The notes below the pieces were generated by a model. That model did not search any database. It was not told where the DNA came from and saw nothing but the letters and a program-made list of their open reading frames with translations. DNA of 64,000 nucleotides from PRO6 sp035565775 (GTDB taxonomy: Bacteria; Pseudomonadota; Alphaproteobacteria; Rhizobiales; Xanthobacteraceae), in assembly GCA_035565775.1 (NCBI GenBank), contig DATMRW010000005.1, forward strand, positions 45,553 through 109,552. Direction: 5' to 3'. Below are positions 7,431 through 15,269 of this stretch, piece by piece. Positions within the stretch are counted from its first letter, which is position 1. Each line of letters starts with the position of its first letter. Made by a program: the position numbers and the translations under genes.

Positions 7431-7471
7431 GAAAGCGGTGCTTGACTTTGAAACTCAAGCATGGCTTTATT
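7405..7471. promoter_or_regulatory. Right operator cluster OR (three sites)
   Basis: Three AAGC-NNN-GCTT dyads have AAGC starts at 7409, 7433 and 7457, exactly 24 bp apart. Site 1 (7405-7423) has TCTT in place of GCTT. Site 2 (7429-7447) has a perfect core. Site 3 (7453-7471) is 17/19 identical to OLa. The cluster fills the cI-cro intergenic region and covers both divergent promoters. Confidence 0.72.
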
Positions 7472-7479
7472 TTTAGCCA
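7442..7479 (+). promoter_or_regulatory. Predicted rightward early promoter PR
   Basis: TTGACT (7442-7447), 18-nt spacer, TTTATT (7466-7471), with a start predicted at about 7478. That coincides with the cro start codon. The -35 lies in OR site 2 and the -10 in OR site 3, the same geometry as PL but one base longer, matching the 24 versus 23 bp operator spacing. Confidence 0.55.
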
Positions 7480-7688
7480 TGATGAAAGATCCAGCCATTG
7501 AGAAGGCCATTGCGGCCGTTGGAACCGGGAACGAGCTGGCAAGCAGGCTCGGCGTCACGCCGCAGGCGATTTCCGGATGGCGTCGCGTCCCTCCTACTCG
7601 CGTCCTCGCCGTCTCTGAGATCACGGGCATCCCACCTCATGAGCTTCGTCCTGACATCTACCCCACCCCGAACAAGGAGGCGTCATGA
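7479..7688 (+). CDS. Cro/YdaS-like regulator
   Basis: About 69 aa. MMKDPAIEKAIAAVGTGNEL is followed by the helix-turn-helix LASRLGVTPQAISGWRR, the layout of YdaS/Cro-type phage regulators. An upstream in-frame ATG at 7461 lies inside the operator, so it is unlikely to be used. The start is 7479 or 7482. No ribosome site is visible; the predicted PR start suggests a leaderless message. Divergent from cI across three shared operators, it should compete for them and commit to lytic growth. Confidence 0.8.
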   Translation: MMKDPAIEKAIAAVGTGNELASRLGVTPQAISGWRRVPPTRVLAVSEITGIPPHELRPDIYPTPNKEAS

Positions 7689-7846
7689 CCTCCGAAGTCA
7701 TTTTCAGCATCCAATGGGCGTTCGTCTTCCTTTTCGCGGCGGGCGTGGCCGTCGGCCTCGCCGCCGAGCGCTGGATGATCAGCATCATGAGCCTTGTCCT
7801 CATGCTGATCGTGCTCGGCCATCTCGATCTGAGGTGGATGACATGA
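7685..7846 (+). CDS. Small membrane protein (53 aa)
   Basis: Excellent AACAAGGAGG site 5 nt before the ATG, which overlaps the cro stop. Two hydrophobic segments (about 11-28 and 33-46) flank AERW. The stop overlaps the next start (ATGA). It is an early rightward gene of unknown function. Confidence 0.65.
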   Translation: MTSEVIFSIQWAFVFLFAAGVAVGLAAERWMISIMSLVLMLIVLGHLDLRWMT

Positions 7847-8157
7847 CGATCATCCCCCCGAGCCCATTCCTATCCGCTCCGGCGGATGTGCCGGCCGCTG
7901 CGATCGACAGCCCCCCATGCCCCTCGATCGCGGCGGCCGATGCCACAACGTTCGATGCGATGTGCTCGCTGCTCGCGGAGATCGGCGGGGAGCCGTCGAC
8001 GGCGGTATCTGTATTCGGACCAGGCAACATCCTGAGCAAAATGGAAGCCGCATTGGCCAGTGCAGTTGCCGATCTGAACGCCGAGCTGCGTTCGCTTCCC
8101 GCTTTCCTTCGTAATCCTTCGCCCGCGTATCTTTCTTGCGTCGGGAGGAAGAAATGA
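7843..8157 (+). CDS. Early phage protein (104 aa), unknown
   Basis: Starts MTIIPPSPFLSAPAD, coupled by ATGA overlaps on both sides. A Pro/Ala-rich N-terminus is followed by a helical part (SKMEAALASAVADLNAELRS). No recognised domain. Longer upstream extension in this frame runs through cro and is not supported. Confidence 0.6.
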   Translation: MTIIPPSPFLSAPADVPAAAIDSPPCPSIAAADATTFDAMCSLLAEIGGEPSTAVSVFGPGNILSKMEAALASAVADLNAELRSLPAFLRNPSPAYLSCVGRKK

Positions 8158-8774
8158 GCGGGCCGGCCCTGCAATACAATCGGCACCGGCCCGCTCTCCG
8201 CGCGGAGGCCATGTTTCACGTGGAGCGCCTTCTATCCCGATTGGCCGGCACGGCGCGGGAATGCGGCGACAATGTCCCGACCGTGCCGGCGTCGGTCCGG
8301 GGGCGTGGACCGATCGAGGATTTCCTTCACGACGTCACCCAGCACAAGCCAGCAATCTTCTTCAGCCTCAATCGCCGCATCCTCGCCAAAGGTCGCGATG
8401 GGGATGATGTCACCAGGCATGGCCAAGCACTCCGTTCAGTCACGCGAAACGTGACACGGAGTGATTTGCAGATGCGCAACCGGAGTTTGATTTCGGCGCA
8501 AATCTTGGCCGAAGCAAAAACGTGGGCGGAAGAGCTCACGGCAATGGAAATTCGGGGTCCAAACGACCTCGAGGATGCGTGGCGCCGGCTCGAACATCGC
8601 TACGGCATCCCCTACTCGACCTTCTGGTCTCTCAAGTATCGCAAGGGCCTGAAGGACATTTGGGCGTCGTTGCACTTCATGTTGCGCGTAGCGATCGACG
8701 CCGAGCGCGCCACCAGGGCGCGTCAATTCACCCACCAAGAAGCCATTCAAGAAATCGTTCACCGGCATCGGTGA
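8154..8774 (+). CDS. Early phage protein (206 aa), unknown
   Basis: Starts MSGPALQYNRHRPALR after AGGAAG and overlaps the preceding stop. The N-terminal half is basic and low in recognisable structure. The C-terminal half (from about residue 120) is helical with a Trp/Tyr-rich stretch (AWRRLEHRYGIPYSTFWSLK) that could be a DNA-binding fold. A 36-nt imperfect inverted repeat lies in the middle of the gene (8428-8463). No family recognised. Confidence 0.6.
   Translation: MSGPALQYNRHRPALRAEAMFHVERLLSRLAGTARECGDNVPTVPASVRGRGPIEDFLHDVTQHKPAIFFSLNRRILAKGRDGDDVTRHGQALRSVTRNVTRSDLQMRNRSLISAQILAEAKTWAEELTAMEIRGPNDLEDAWRRLEHRYGIPYSTFWSLKYRKGLKDIWASLHFMLRVAIDAERATRARQFTHQEAIQEIVHRHR
8428..8463. repeat. 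Inverted repeat inside an early CDS
   Basis: CACTCCGT (8428-8435), a TCA bulge, GTCACG (8439-8444), loop CGAAA, CGTGAC (8450-8455), ACGGAGTG (8456-8463). All 14 arm bases pair. It could be an RNA hairpin or a dyad protein site. At the protein level it encodes SVTRNVTRSD. Confidence 0.6.
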
Positions 8775-8798
8775 CGAACAACTATCCGCGGGGGCGGA

Positions 8799-9011
8799 AT
8801 GACTAAACGACCGAATATAGCGAAGTTCCGGCCATACCATGAAAGGTCGGACTCGCGGCCGCTGCATGTGCAGCTTGGCATAGCGACCTGTGTCTACCGA
8901 ATGCCGGTTCTGGCCGCTCTCGCCCACGACAACAACGCATTCGACCCGATCAACCGCGTTGGTCCCAACAACCACCTGTTCCGCGCCAGCATCACGCTCG
9001 CGCGCATTTAG
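8799..9011 (+). CDS. Small early protein (70 aa), unknown
   Basis: Starts MTKRPNIAKFRPYHERSD with GGGGGCGGA immediately upstream. Basic N-terminus, then a mildly hydrophobic middle (VYRMPVLAALAHD). It fits the spacing of the early operon. No family recognised. Confidence 0.5.
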   Translation: MTKRPNIAKFRPYHERSDSRPLHVQLGIATCVYRMPVLAALAHDNNAFDPINRVGPNNHLFRASITLARI

Positions 9012-9037
9012 TCGCGTCTCATCACAAGGAGGACAGC

Positions 9038-9373
9038 ATGTCCGCACGCTTGATCCGTCGCCTGACGGAAGTTCTTGGCCTCGTCGATCCTAAATTTGAA
9101 GAGGACTGCAACGACGCCATCCACGAGATCGTCTCGGAGCTTGAAAACCTTCCTTCGGAGAAGGGCAAGGCCACCATGACGATCACCCTCGACTTCGACT
9201 TCGAGAAGGGCCTGTTCAACATCATTCCCTCGCTCAAGACGAAGTTGCCGGAGGGCAAGCGCTACGGGCGCACGCCGTTCTGGAGCCACGAGGGTGCTCT
9301 TTCCACCCAGCATCCCAAGCAGATCGACATGTTCGGTCCGCGATCGATTGAAAACGAAGCCGCGCGCGGCTGA
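9038..9373 (+). CDS. Early phage protein (111 aa), unknown
   Basis: AAGGAGGACAGC precedes the ATG. The N-terminal helix region (LIRRLTEVLGLVDPKFEED) leads to an alternating strand segment (ATMTITLDFDFEKGLFNI). Short hydrophilic tail. It directly precedes the DUF2303 gene, a pairing common in rhizobial prophages. No function known. Confidence 0.7.
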   Translation: MSARLIRRLTEVLGLVDPKFEEDCNDAIHEIVSELENLPSEKGKATMTITLDFDFEKGLFNIIPSLKTKLPEGKRYGRTPFWSHEGALSTQHPKQIDMFGPRSIENEAARG

Positions 9374-9387
9374 ACAAGGAGCTATGA

Positions 9388-10305
9388 ATGTCTGAAAATC
9401 TGAACGGTGCAGCGATCGAGCAGATCGCCACGCTTGCGAAGTCCGCCGTAGGGTTCCAGGTGGTGAAGGTCGATCACGACGACAACACGCTGGCGCCGAC
9501 CGTGCTGCTTGGCTTCGACCCCCGCGGAGACGGTAATGGGCTGGTCGATCTGCGCCCGATGCTCGAACGCTGGCGCGTTGCGCCCGAGCGCTGCATTGGA
9601 ACGGCCACCGTCACCACACTGCAAAGCTTCATCGACCTCGTGAACCGGCACAAGTCGGAGGACTCCGTCGTCTTTGCGAAGACCGCATGGCCGGGCCCGG
9701 CACTCACCGCGGTTATCGACTATCACGGCCTCGACCACGTCCCGGCCTTCGCCAAGCACCGCGTCCAATACGCCTTCCCGATCACGGACGAGTTCAAAGC
9801 TTGGGCCGATCAGGACGGCAAGCCGATGAGCCAGACGGAGTTTGCAGCCTTCATCGAAGAGCACGCGCCGGAGCTGGCGAGCCCGATGCCGGAAGAAGTG
9901 TCCGAGTTTGGTGAAGGCGGCTTGTTCAAGACCGCAATCGCCACCCCGGCCAAGCTGATCGAGCTTTCGCGGGGTCTGGAGATCAACGTCGGCGCCAAGG
10001 TCAAGAATGCGCAGACGCTGCAATCGGGCGAAGGCGAAATCATCTTCGTCGAGGAACATCTGAACGCCAAGGGCGAAAAGCTCACGGTCCCTGGCCTCTT
10101 CATGGTGGCGCTGCCGGCATTCGTCGACGGCGGCCCCGTCCGCATCCCTGCGCGTCTCCGGTACCGCGTGCGCGAGGGCTCTGTGGTCTGGTTCTATCAG
10201 CTCTTCCGCTGGAAGCAGTATCTCCGCGACCGCGTCGTCGCTGATCTCGAGATCGTGCAGGCCGAGACCGTCCTGCCTGTCTACGAAGGCACCCCCGAGA
10301 GCTGA
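9388..10305 (+). CDS. DUF2303 family protein (YfdQ-like)
   Basis: 305 aa. The order of conserved blocks matches the DUF2303/YfdQ family of prophage early proteins: GTATVTTLQSFIDLVNRHKS, VFAKTAWPGPALTAVIDYHG, AFPITDEFKAW, EFAAFIEEHAPEL. The C-terminus (PARLRYRVREGSVVWFYQLF) also fits. The biochemical role of the family is unknown. A good ribosome site (AAGGAGCT) lies before the ATG. It sits in the early operon between a small unknown and a helical protein. Confidence 0.8.
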   Translation: MSENLNGAAIEQIATLAKSAVGFQVVKVDHDDNTLAPTVLLGFDPRGDGNGLVDLRPMLERWRVAPERCIGTATVTTLQSFIDLVNRHKSEDSVVFAKTAWPGPALTAVIDYHGLDHVPAFAKHRVQYAFPITDEFKAWADQDGKPMSQTEFAAFIEEHAPELASPMPEEVSEFGEGGLFKTAIATPAKLIELSRGLEINVGAKVKNAQTLQSGEGEIIFVEEHLNAKGEKLTVPGLFMVALPAFVDGGPVRIPARLRYRVREGSVVWFYQLFRWKQYLRDRVVADLEIVQAETVLPVYEGTPES

Positions 10306-10308
10306 TCA

Positions 10309-10611
10309 GTGGACGACCTTTTCTCCTACGCGGCGAAGCAAGCGCCGGACAGCGTCGCGCCGGAGGGTATCCCCTCCGACGTGGCCGCGCTGTTCGAGCG
10401 CCTGGCGCTGGAGATTTGGAGGAAAGGTCGCCGCCGGTTCTCGGCCGACGCGATCCTGCACCGGATCCGATGGGAATTCACCGTCGAGCAGGACGGCGAA
10501 TGGAAATGCAACAACAACCACACCTCGCAGCTCGCCCGCTGGGTCATGGCCAAGCATCCGCACATGAAGGGCTTCTTCGAGACACGCGAACGGAAAAAGG
10601 TGGCGGCATGA
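10309..10611 (+). CDS. Early phage protein (100 aa), GTG start
   Basis: GTG at 10309 follows the DUF2303 stop by a few bases. The sequence (SDVAALFERLALEIWRKGRRRFSADAILHRIRWEF, then NNNHTSQLARWVMAKHP) suggests a compact winged-helix-like domain with basic surface. It overlaps the methylase start (ATGA). Unknown function, possibly DNA binding. Confidence 0.65.
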   Translation: MDDLFSYAAKQAPDSVAPEGIPSDVAALFERLALEIWRKGRRRFSADAILHRIRWEFTVEQDGEWKCNNNHTSQLARWVMAKHPHMKGFFETRERKKVAA

Positions 10612-11204
10612 GTGTCTTTGCCGGCTTGCCGCAGGGGCACTATCGCGCGATTAGCGCCGATCCGCCGTGGCACTTCAAATCGAACAGCCGATCCAACCCC
10701 GGCCGCAACGCTCTGCGCCACTACGACTGCATGTCGCTCGACGAAATCGCGGCACTGCCTGTCCGCTCCCTTGCCGCGCCTGATTGCGCGCTATGGCTCT
10801 GGATCACCGGGCCAATGATGGTGGCCGGCGCGCATCTGACCATCTTCCGTGCTTGGGGGTTCAAGCCTTCCGGCATGGGCTTCGTCTGGGTCAAGCTCAA
10901 CCCGAAGGCGTCACGGCTGTTTTTCGTCAAGCAGGACCTAGCCATGGGCGGCGGCTTCACCACGCGCAAGAACGCCGAGTTCTGCCTGATCGGCAAGAAG
11001 GGGCGCAGCGTGCGCCGCTGCGCCAACGTCCACGAGATCATCATCGACCCGCGCCGGGAGCACTCGCGCAAGCCCGAGGACTTCTACGACCGCGTCGAGC
11101 AGTACACCGCCGGCCCCTATCTCGATCTGTTCTCCCGCGAGGCGCGCCCAGGCTGGGACAATTGGGGCAACGAAGCCACGAAGTTCAACGAGGCCGCCGA
11201 ATGA
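10608..11204 (+). CDS. MT-A70 family N6-adenine DNA methyltransferase
   Basis: 198 aa. Catalytic motif DPPW in ISADPPWHF, followed by LWLWITGPMM, GFVWVKLNPK, GGGFTTRKNAEFCLIGKKG and HSRKPEDFYDRVE. These are the ordered motifs of MT-A70 (Ime4-like) methylases of phages. It would transfer a methyl group from S-adenosylmethionine to adenine in DNA, probably to protect phage DNA from host restriction. No cognate nuclease is adjacent. The start is coupled to the preceding gene. Confidence 0.88.
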   Translation: MSVFAGLPQGHYRAISADPPWHFKSNSRSNPGRNALRHYDCMSLDEIAALPVRSLAAPDCALWLWITGPMMVAGAHLTIFRAWGFKPSGMGFVWVKLNPKASRLFFVKQDLAMGGGFTTRKNAEFCLIGKKGRSVRRCANVHEIIIDPRREHSRKPEDFYDRVEQYTAGPYLDLFSREARPGWDNWGNEATKFNEAAE

Positions 11205-11407
11205 TCCCGATCAAGCTCGCTCGCCCGAACGAAATCCCGCTGCTCGCCGCGGCCGGGTACCGGTCCCGTGGTCAGAGCCGCCATTGCCCCTCGTTCGTCG
11301 TGATGTGCCTCGACGGCGTTGAGCCGCCCGTCGGCGCCGTCCAGCCCGACGATGAGGAAACCTACGTCCTCAATGCTGTTGCAGCCCTCGATGGAGATCC
11401 ACGATGA
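11201..11407 (+). CDS. Small early protein (68 aa), unknown
   Basis: MIPIKLARPNEIPLLAAAGY starts in a 4-nt overlap with the methylase stop and ends overlapping the next start. Contains one Cys pair (HCPSFVVMC). No family recognised. Confidence 0.55.
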   Translation: MIPIKLARPNEIPLLAAAGYRSRGQSRHCPSFVVMCLDGVEPPVGAVQPDDEETYVLNAVAALDGDPR

Positions 11408-11646
11408 CGACGCCCCAGAACGTTTCGCGACAACCCACGGAACCCGAACATGCGGTCGCCGCAGACATTGCGCAGCGGATGGTGGGCGTCATTCCCGACG
11501 GCACTGATCCTGACGTCCTGCTCGGCGCGACCTCGCTGATCACGCAGTACCTGTTCTCGAAGATCGTCAAAGCCGAATTCCGGCTCGAAGCGTTCGACTC
11601 CTACGCCGAGCATTGCCGCAACGTCCTCAAGAGGTCCCTGACATGA
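11404..11646 (+). CDS. Small early protein (80 aa), unknown
   Basis: MTTPQNVSRQPTEPEHAV followed by a helical body (LLGATSLITQYLFSKIVKAEF). Coupled by overlaps on both sides. No family recognised. Confidence 0.6.
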   Translation: MTTPQNVSRQPTEPEHAVAADIAQRMVGVIPDGTDPDVLLGATSLITQYLFSKIVKAEFRLEAFDSYAEHCRNVLKRSLT

Positions 11647-11867
11647 GGAAAATGGTCGAAGTCCACTGCCGCGGCGAAGAGCTGCCCGGCGGATCGTTCA
11701 AGGTCGTGATCGAGGTCACCAATCTGTCGCGGGTTGAAGCGATTGCGGTCGCCGATGCGGTCCACCCGCAATTGCTCGATGGCGTCGTCGAGGCTTTGAA
11801 AGCAGCCCCGGGCGTTGAAACCGCTGAGAGGGTCCCCGTCGGGCCGAGCACGGAGACGCGGCAGTGA
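11643..11867 (+). CDS. Small early protein (74 aa), unknown
   Basis: Starts MRKMVEVHCRGEELPGG. Strands (FKVVIEVTNLSRVEA) then a helix (HPQLLDGVVEALKAA). Coupled by overlaps to its neighbours; the downstream gene starts with GTG at its end. Unknown. Confidence 0.6.
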   Translation: MRKMVEVHCRGEELPGGSFKVVIEVTNLSRVEAIAVADAVHPQLLDGVVEALKAAPGVETAERVPVGPSTETRQ

Positions 11868-12487
11868 TCGGCATCCAGACCTTCGGCAATACGCCCGTGC
11901 CCTACACCGTCGCCTGGACGGGCGAGGAACGGTTCTTCGTCGAGCGGTGCCCGTACGCCCGCGCCATGGCCATCTGTCAGGAGGTCGCGCCGGGCCAAGG
12001 GAAGCCCACGTTTGGGAAGCCGCATATGCAGCGTCAGCGTGAAACGATCGCCAAGGGCCTCTGCGATCTCTGTGGCAAGCCCCTGAAGAGCCGGACGAAG
12101 GTTTCCCTGTCCCACGCGCGGACCAACATGCACGGCGCCGAGGGCCCCTGTGTGATGCAGGTGGAGCCTTTGCTGCACCGGGACTGCGCCGCCATCTGCA
12201 TGCGATACTGCCCTTCGCTGCGCCGTGACGTAGCCGCCGGCACCCTCATGGTGCGTCAAGTCACCCGGTACAGGGTCCAGTTCGCCATCATCGGCCCTGA
12301 GCACGTTGGCCTCTATGTCCCGGGATACATCGCCAAGCCCTCTGACAGGATCACAGGCCACGCGAAGGTGGAGCTGATCCGTTGGAAGGACCGCAGCGCC
12401 GAATGGCTCCTTGATCCGGCTGTGAAGCACGAAAACCCGCATGGAATGTCGCCTTCTGGCTGCACAGCGCAGCGCGACCATTTGTGA
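11864..12487 (+). CDS. Early phage protein with Cys-rich zinc-type motif, GTG start
   Basis: 207 aa. A central cluster GLCDLCGKPLKSRTK, then HARTNMHGAEGPCVMQVEPLLH and CAAICMRYCPSLRR, suggests a zinc-binding treble-clef-like domain (about residues 60-120). A beta-rich C-terminal part follows (RYRVQFAIIGPEHVGLYVPG). It resembles small phage proteins of unknown role near replication genes. It is the last of an overlapping gene chain. Nucleic-acid interaction is plausible but unproven. Confidence 0.65.
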   Translation: MIGIQTFGNTPVPYTVAWTGEERFFVERCPYARAMAICQEVAPGQGKPTFGKPHMQRQRETIAKGLCDLCGKPLKSRTKVSLSHARTNMHGAEGPCVMQVEPLLHRDCAAICMRYCPSLRRDVAAGTLMVRQVTRYRVQFAIIGPEHVGLYVPGYIAKPSDRITGHAKVELIRWKDRSAEWLLDPAVKHENPHGMSPSGCTAQRDHL

Positions 12488-12544
12488 AGCGGCTTTTGCG
12501 GCGCAGCGAACCGCTTGTGAAGTTGAATTCGATTGGACTGTGAA

Positions 12545-13384
12545 ATGAGCCGACCTTGGTTCCCCTTCTATGTTGGAGACTACGTCAAGGACACCGCGCG
12601 CCTGACGACGGAGGCTCATGGGGCGTACCTGCTCTTGATGCTGGACTACTGGACCAGAGGGGCACCGCCGGACAACGACGAGGTGCTGGCGACGATCACG
12701 AAGCTCCCCGTGAAGACCTGGCGCACGAAGGTCCGCCCGCTCCTGCTCGACTTCTTCAGCGTCGAGGACGGCAAATGGACCCATCGCCGGATCGAGGAAG
12801 AGATCGCGCGCTCTCAGGAGGTCGCGACGTCGAACAGCGAGAAGGCGCGCCAAGCAGCGCAGAAACGATGGGCCAAGAATAAGCCCAAGGAGAGCCCGGC
12901 GGATGCTCCAAGCATAAGCCAAGAACTGCCCCAGAATGCACAGTCACAGTCACAGTCACCTATTGTTGCTGTTGATGATGCGCATGCGCCTGCGCGCGGG
13001 CCGTCGAAGTCGACGTTCAAGCCCGAGCATTTCGACCTCACCGAGCGGATCTTGGAGGCGCAGCGTCTCACCATGGACGACTTGCAGGCCGTTGGGACGA
13101 CCTACTTCGCCCAGAAGTGGATCGATCAGGGCTGGCAGCCGGATGTGATCCTCGCGACGATCCAGCGCGTCATGAGCAAGCGCAACAGCGCGCCGAACAC
13201 GCCGAAATACTTTGAGCAGGCCATTGCGGACGCTCACGCCGAGCTGGCGCGCCCATTGCCGGTCGGCACCGTGCGCAGCGGCAGCGGGCCGCCTCGCCGT
13301 CAGTCGATCGCAGAACTCGCCATCGAGATGGAACGCGACCTCAACCAGAGGGGAAGCCATGAGCAACTTACCTACGACGAATAG
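12545..13384 (+). CDS. YdaU/DUF1376 replication-initiation-type protein
   Basis: 279 aa from MSRPWFPFYVGDYVKD. PWFPFYVGDYVKDTARLTTE and GAYLLLMLDYWTRGAPPDND are the signature of DUF1376 (YdaU), a winged-helix domain at the N-terminus of phage replication-organiser proteins. A basic Lys/Gln-rich linker (about 95-150) separates it from a helical C-terminal half. It probably acts at the phage origin, recruiting the host replisome. The 3' end overlaps the next gene by 26 nt. Confidence 0.78.
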   Translation: MSRPWFPFYVGDYVKDTARLTTEAHGAYLLLMLDYWTRGAPPDNDEVLATITKLPVKTWRTKVRPLLLDFFSVEDGKWTHRRIEEEIARSQEVATSNSEKARQAAQKRWAKNKPKESPADAPSISQELPQNAQSQSQSPIVAVDDAHAPARGPSKSTFKPEHFDLTERILEAQRLTMDDLQAVGTTYFAQKWIDQGWQPDVILATIQRVMSKRNSAPNTPKYFEQAIADAHAELARPLPVGTVRSGSGPPRRQSIAELAIEMERDLNQRGSHEQLTYDE

Positions 13385-14147
13385 CCCACTCGCCGCCGAT
13401 CTGATCGTCGCGGATACGCTTTCCCGGCATCACCGCAAAATTCAGTGGGCAGGCAACAGCCCGACCATCGCCCATGCCGTGCCGGCCGCAGACCGCAACG
13501 CCCTGACAGGCCGCCTCACGGTCCTGCGCAAGGCCCTGATGCCCATGAACGCCATGAGCGACCGGCAGCGGATCGGAACGGCGCTGATGAAGCTGCTGGC
13601 CGGCTACACCAACACGGCGGGCATCACCAACCCGAAGGCGACCATCACCGCCTACATCGCCAAACTGGACGAGCTGCCCGCCTGGGCGATCGAGGCGGCC
13701 ATCAACGACATTGAGCGGGGCCGCGTCGAGGGGCTGTCCCCGGACTTCCCGCCGAGCGCCGCCCGGATCTTCCAGGTGGCAGAAACCAAGCTCGCCGACG
13801 TCGTGCGCGAAAAGGGCATGGTCGAGCAGGTCCTCTCGGCGCGCGTGGTCGAGCAACTGCCGCTGCGCGACCCTGACGAGGTCCAGCGCATCGCCGCGAG
13901 CATGCGAGCGATGGCGGAAGAGTTCAAAGCGCAGGTCGCCGGCGACAAGGAAGAGGCCGACCAGAAGCAGAAGGAGCTTTCGCGCCGGACGATCGAGGCC
14001 AACGATCAACGCATCCTCGCGGAGTATCGGATGCGCGGCCTCGAGCCCGCGATGTTCAACGGGCGGCCGGTCTCGCTTTCACTGGCGCGCATCACCGGCG
14101 CCGAGATCTATCCGGCGAGCCAATACCGGGAGGCCGTGGGCCAGTAG
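13359..14147 (+). CDS. Replication-module protein (262 aa), unknown
   Basis: Starts MSNLPTTNSPLAADLIVAD after GAGGGGAAGCC. It is helical throughout. The middle region (ALMKLLAGYTNTAGITNPKA, LDELPAWAIEAAINDIERG, LSPDFPPSAARIFQVAE) resembles a small-domain pattern common in phage proteins that accompany YdaU-type initiators. The C-terminal part is charged coiled coil (QVAGDKEEADQKQKELSRR). Overlap with the initiator gene suggests they work together. Helicase-loader function is possible but no Walker motif is present. Confidence 0.7.
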   Translation: MSNLPTTNSPLAADLIVADTLSRHHRKIQWAGNSPTIAHAVPAADRNALTGRLTVLRKALMPMNAMSDRQRIGTALMKLLAGYTNTAGITNPKATITAYIAKLDELPAWAIEAAINDIERGRVEGLSPDFPPSAARIFQVAETKLADVVREKGMVEQVLSARVVEQLPLRDPDEVQRIAASMRAMAEEFKAQVAGDKEEADQKQKELSRRTIEANDQRILAEYRMRGLEPAMFNGRPVSLSLARITGAEIYPASQYREAVGQ

Positions 14148-14211
14148 AGAGCGCGTCGTCGAGCGGGCGAACTGTTTTCAAACCTGATCCGGGGGCGGAG
14201 AAGGCGAAAGG

Positions 14212-15084
14212 ATGTTGGCTAGGACACCAAAGAGCGAGATCACGAAGATCAGCGCGGCGAAGAAGAAATCGGAGACCCACTACCCCAGCGGCAAGAAACG
14301 GCCAGAGACCGGCATCGCGCCATCCGCCTTCGTGCGAATGCGCGAGCACGCGGTGCGCTTGGCAATCGACCCGCGGCTCGCAACAGTCATCGGCCGCATG
14401 GGCCTGTTCAAGGAACTCACCCCGGCAGAGGCTGACGCCGGCTGGAAGGTCGCGGAGGTGTATGGGCGGTTCGAGGCGCTTGAGGGTGTCCCGCGCCGCA
14501 CGGCCGCCTCTCCCTCGTACCAGTCGAGCTACGGCAAGCGCGAGATCGACACATCGCGGATGTCACCCGACGAGCTGAAGCGCCACGAGCGCGCCGTGCG
14601 CCGGGCCGGAAAGGCGTATCGCCGCCTTCAGGACTGGTTCACCAGCAACGAGCAGCGGGCCCTTGTCGAGCGGGCATGCGTCGATGACGAGATGATCAAC
14701 CCTGTGCTCAAGCCTCAGCTCGCCGCAGCGCTGCGCCAGCTCGCCGAGCGCTGGGGCTTGGTGCCGCCGAGCGCCGCGAAGAACCAGCCTGCCACCGTCG
14801 AGCGGCCGGAATACGAGAACGTGTTGGTGCAGGCAGCGGTCGACTCCATCGCGGCATGGTTCGCCGAGAACACGTCGAGCAGCCCGACCTGCTTCCACCT
14901 GGTCGAGAACGCAGACTGGAAGGCGGTCCGCGGGCTCACAGGCTCGGACGGACGCTACACGCACACTGTCCCGATCCCCTTGCGCGGGCTCACGCCGGAG
15001 ACCGTAGACGTACAGATCCGGCTCGCCTGCGCGATCAAGGGATGGGTCGAGGTCAAGGACACCAGAACGGGAGAGCTCGCATGA
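14212..15084 (+). CDS. Phage protein with basic N-terminus (290 aa), unknown
   Basis: Residues 1-35 are strongly basic (KSEITKISAAKKKSE). The rest is mixed helical with a conserved-looking end (RYTHTVPIPLRGLTPETVD, QIRLACAIKGWVEV). It is located between replication genes and the early terminator, where lambdoid phages often carry late regulators or nin-type functions. I recognise no domain. The start is uncertain because the purine-rich stretch lies too close to the ATG. Confidence 0.65.
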   Translation: MLARTPKSEITKISAAKKKSETHYPSGKKRPETGIAPSAFVRMREHAVRLAIDPRLATVIGRMGLFKELTPAEADAGWKVAEVYGRFEALEGVPRRTAASPSYQSSYGKREIDTSRMSPDELKRHERAVRRAGKAYRRLQDWFTSNEQRALVERACVDDEMINPVLKPQLAAALRQLAERWGLVPPSAAKNQPATVERPEYENVLVQAAVDSIAAWFAENTSSSPTCFHLVENADWKAVRGLTGSDGRYTHTVPIPLRGLTPETVDVQIRLACAIKGWVEVKDTRTGELA

Positions 15085-15269
15085 ACAAGCACTGTCGCAC
15101 CTGCATCTACGCTGCCACGGCGAAGCCGGAAGATCCGACCAGCGTCGATGGTTGGTGCCACCGCAACCCGCCGGTTCTGTTCGGTAATCAGAGCACATTC
15201 GTCGCCGTCAATCTCGATCGGTTCTGGTGCGGCGAACACAAGATCAGCACCGCTGAGGATTCGGAGTGA
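15081..15269 (+). CDS. Small Cys-rich protein (62 aa), likely zinc-binding
   Basis: MNKHCRTCIYAAT, GWCHRN and FWCGEHK give four cysteines in a C-x2-C ... C ... C arrangement that would hold one zinc. It overlaps the preceding stop. It is the last gene before the early terminator. Unknown role. Confidence 0.65.
   Translation: MNKHCRTCIYAATAKPEDPTSVDGWCHRNPPVLFGNQSTFVAVNLDRFWCGEHKISTAEDSE

Noticed and set aside
7461..7478. Upstream ATG of the cro-like ORF as the start
   Set aside because: It is the ATG at the centre of operator site 3 and would lie upstream of the predicted transcript start.
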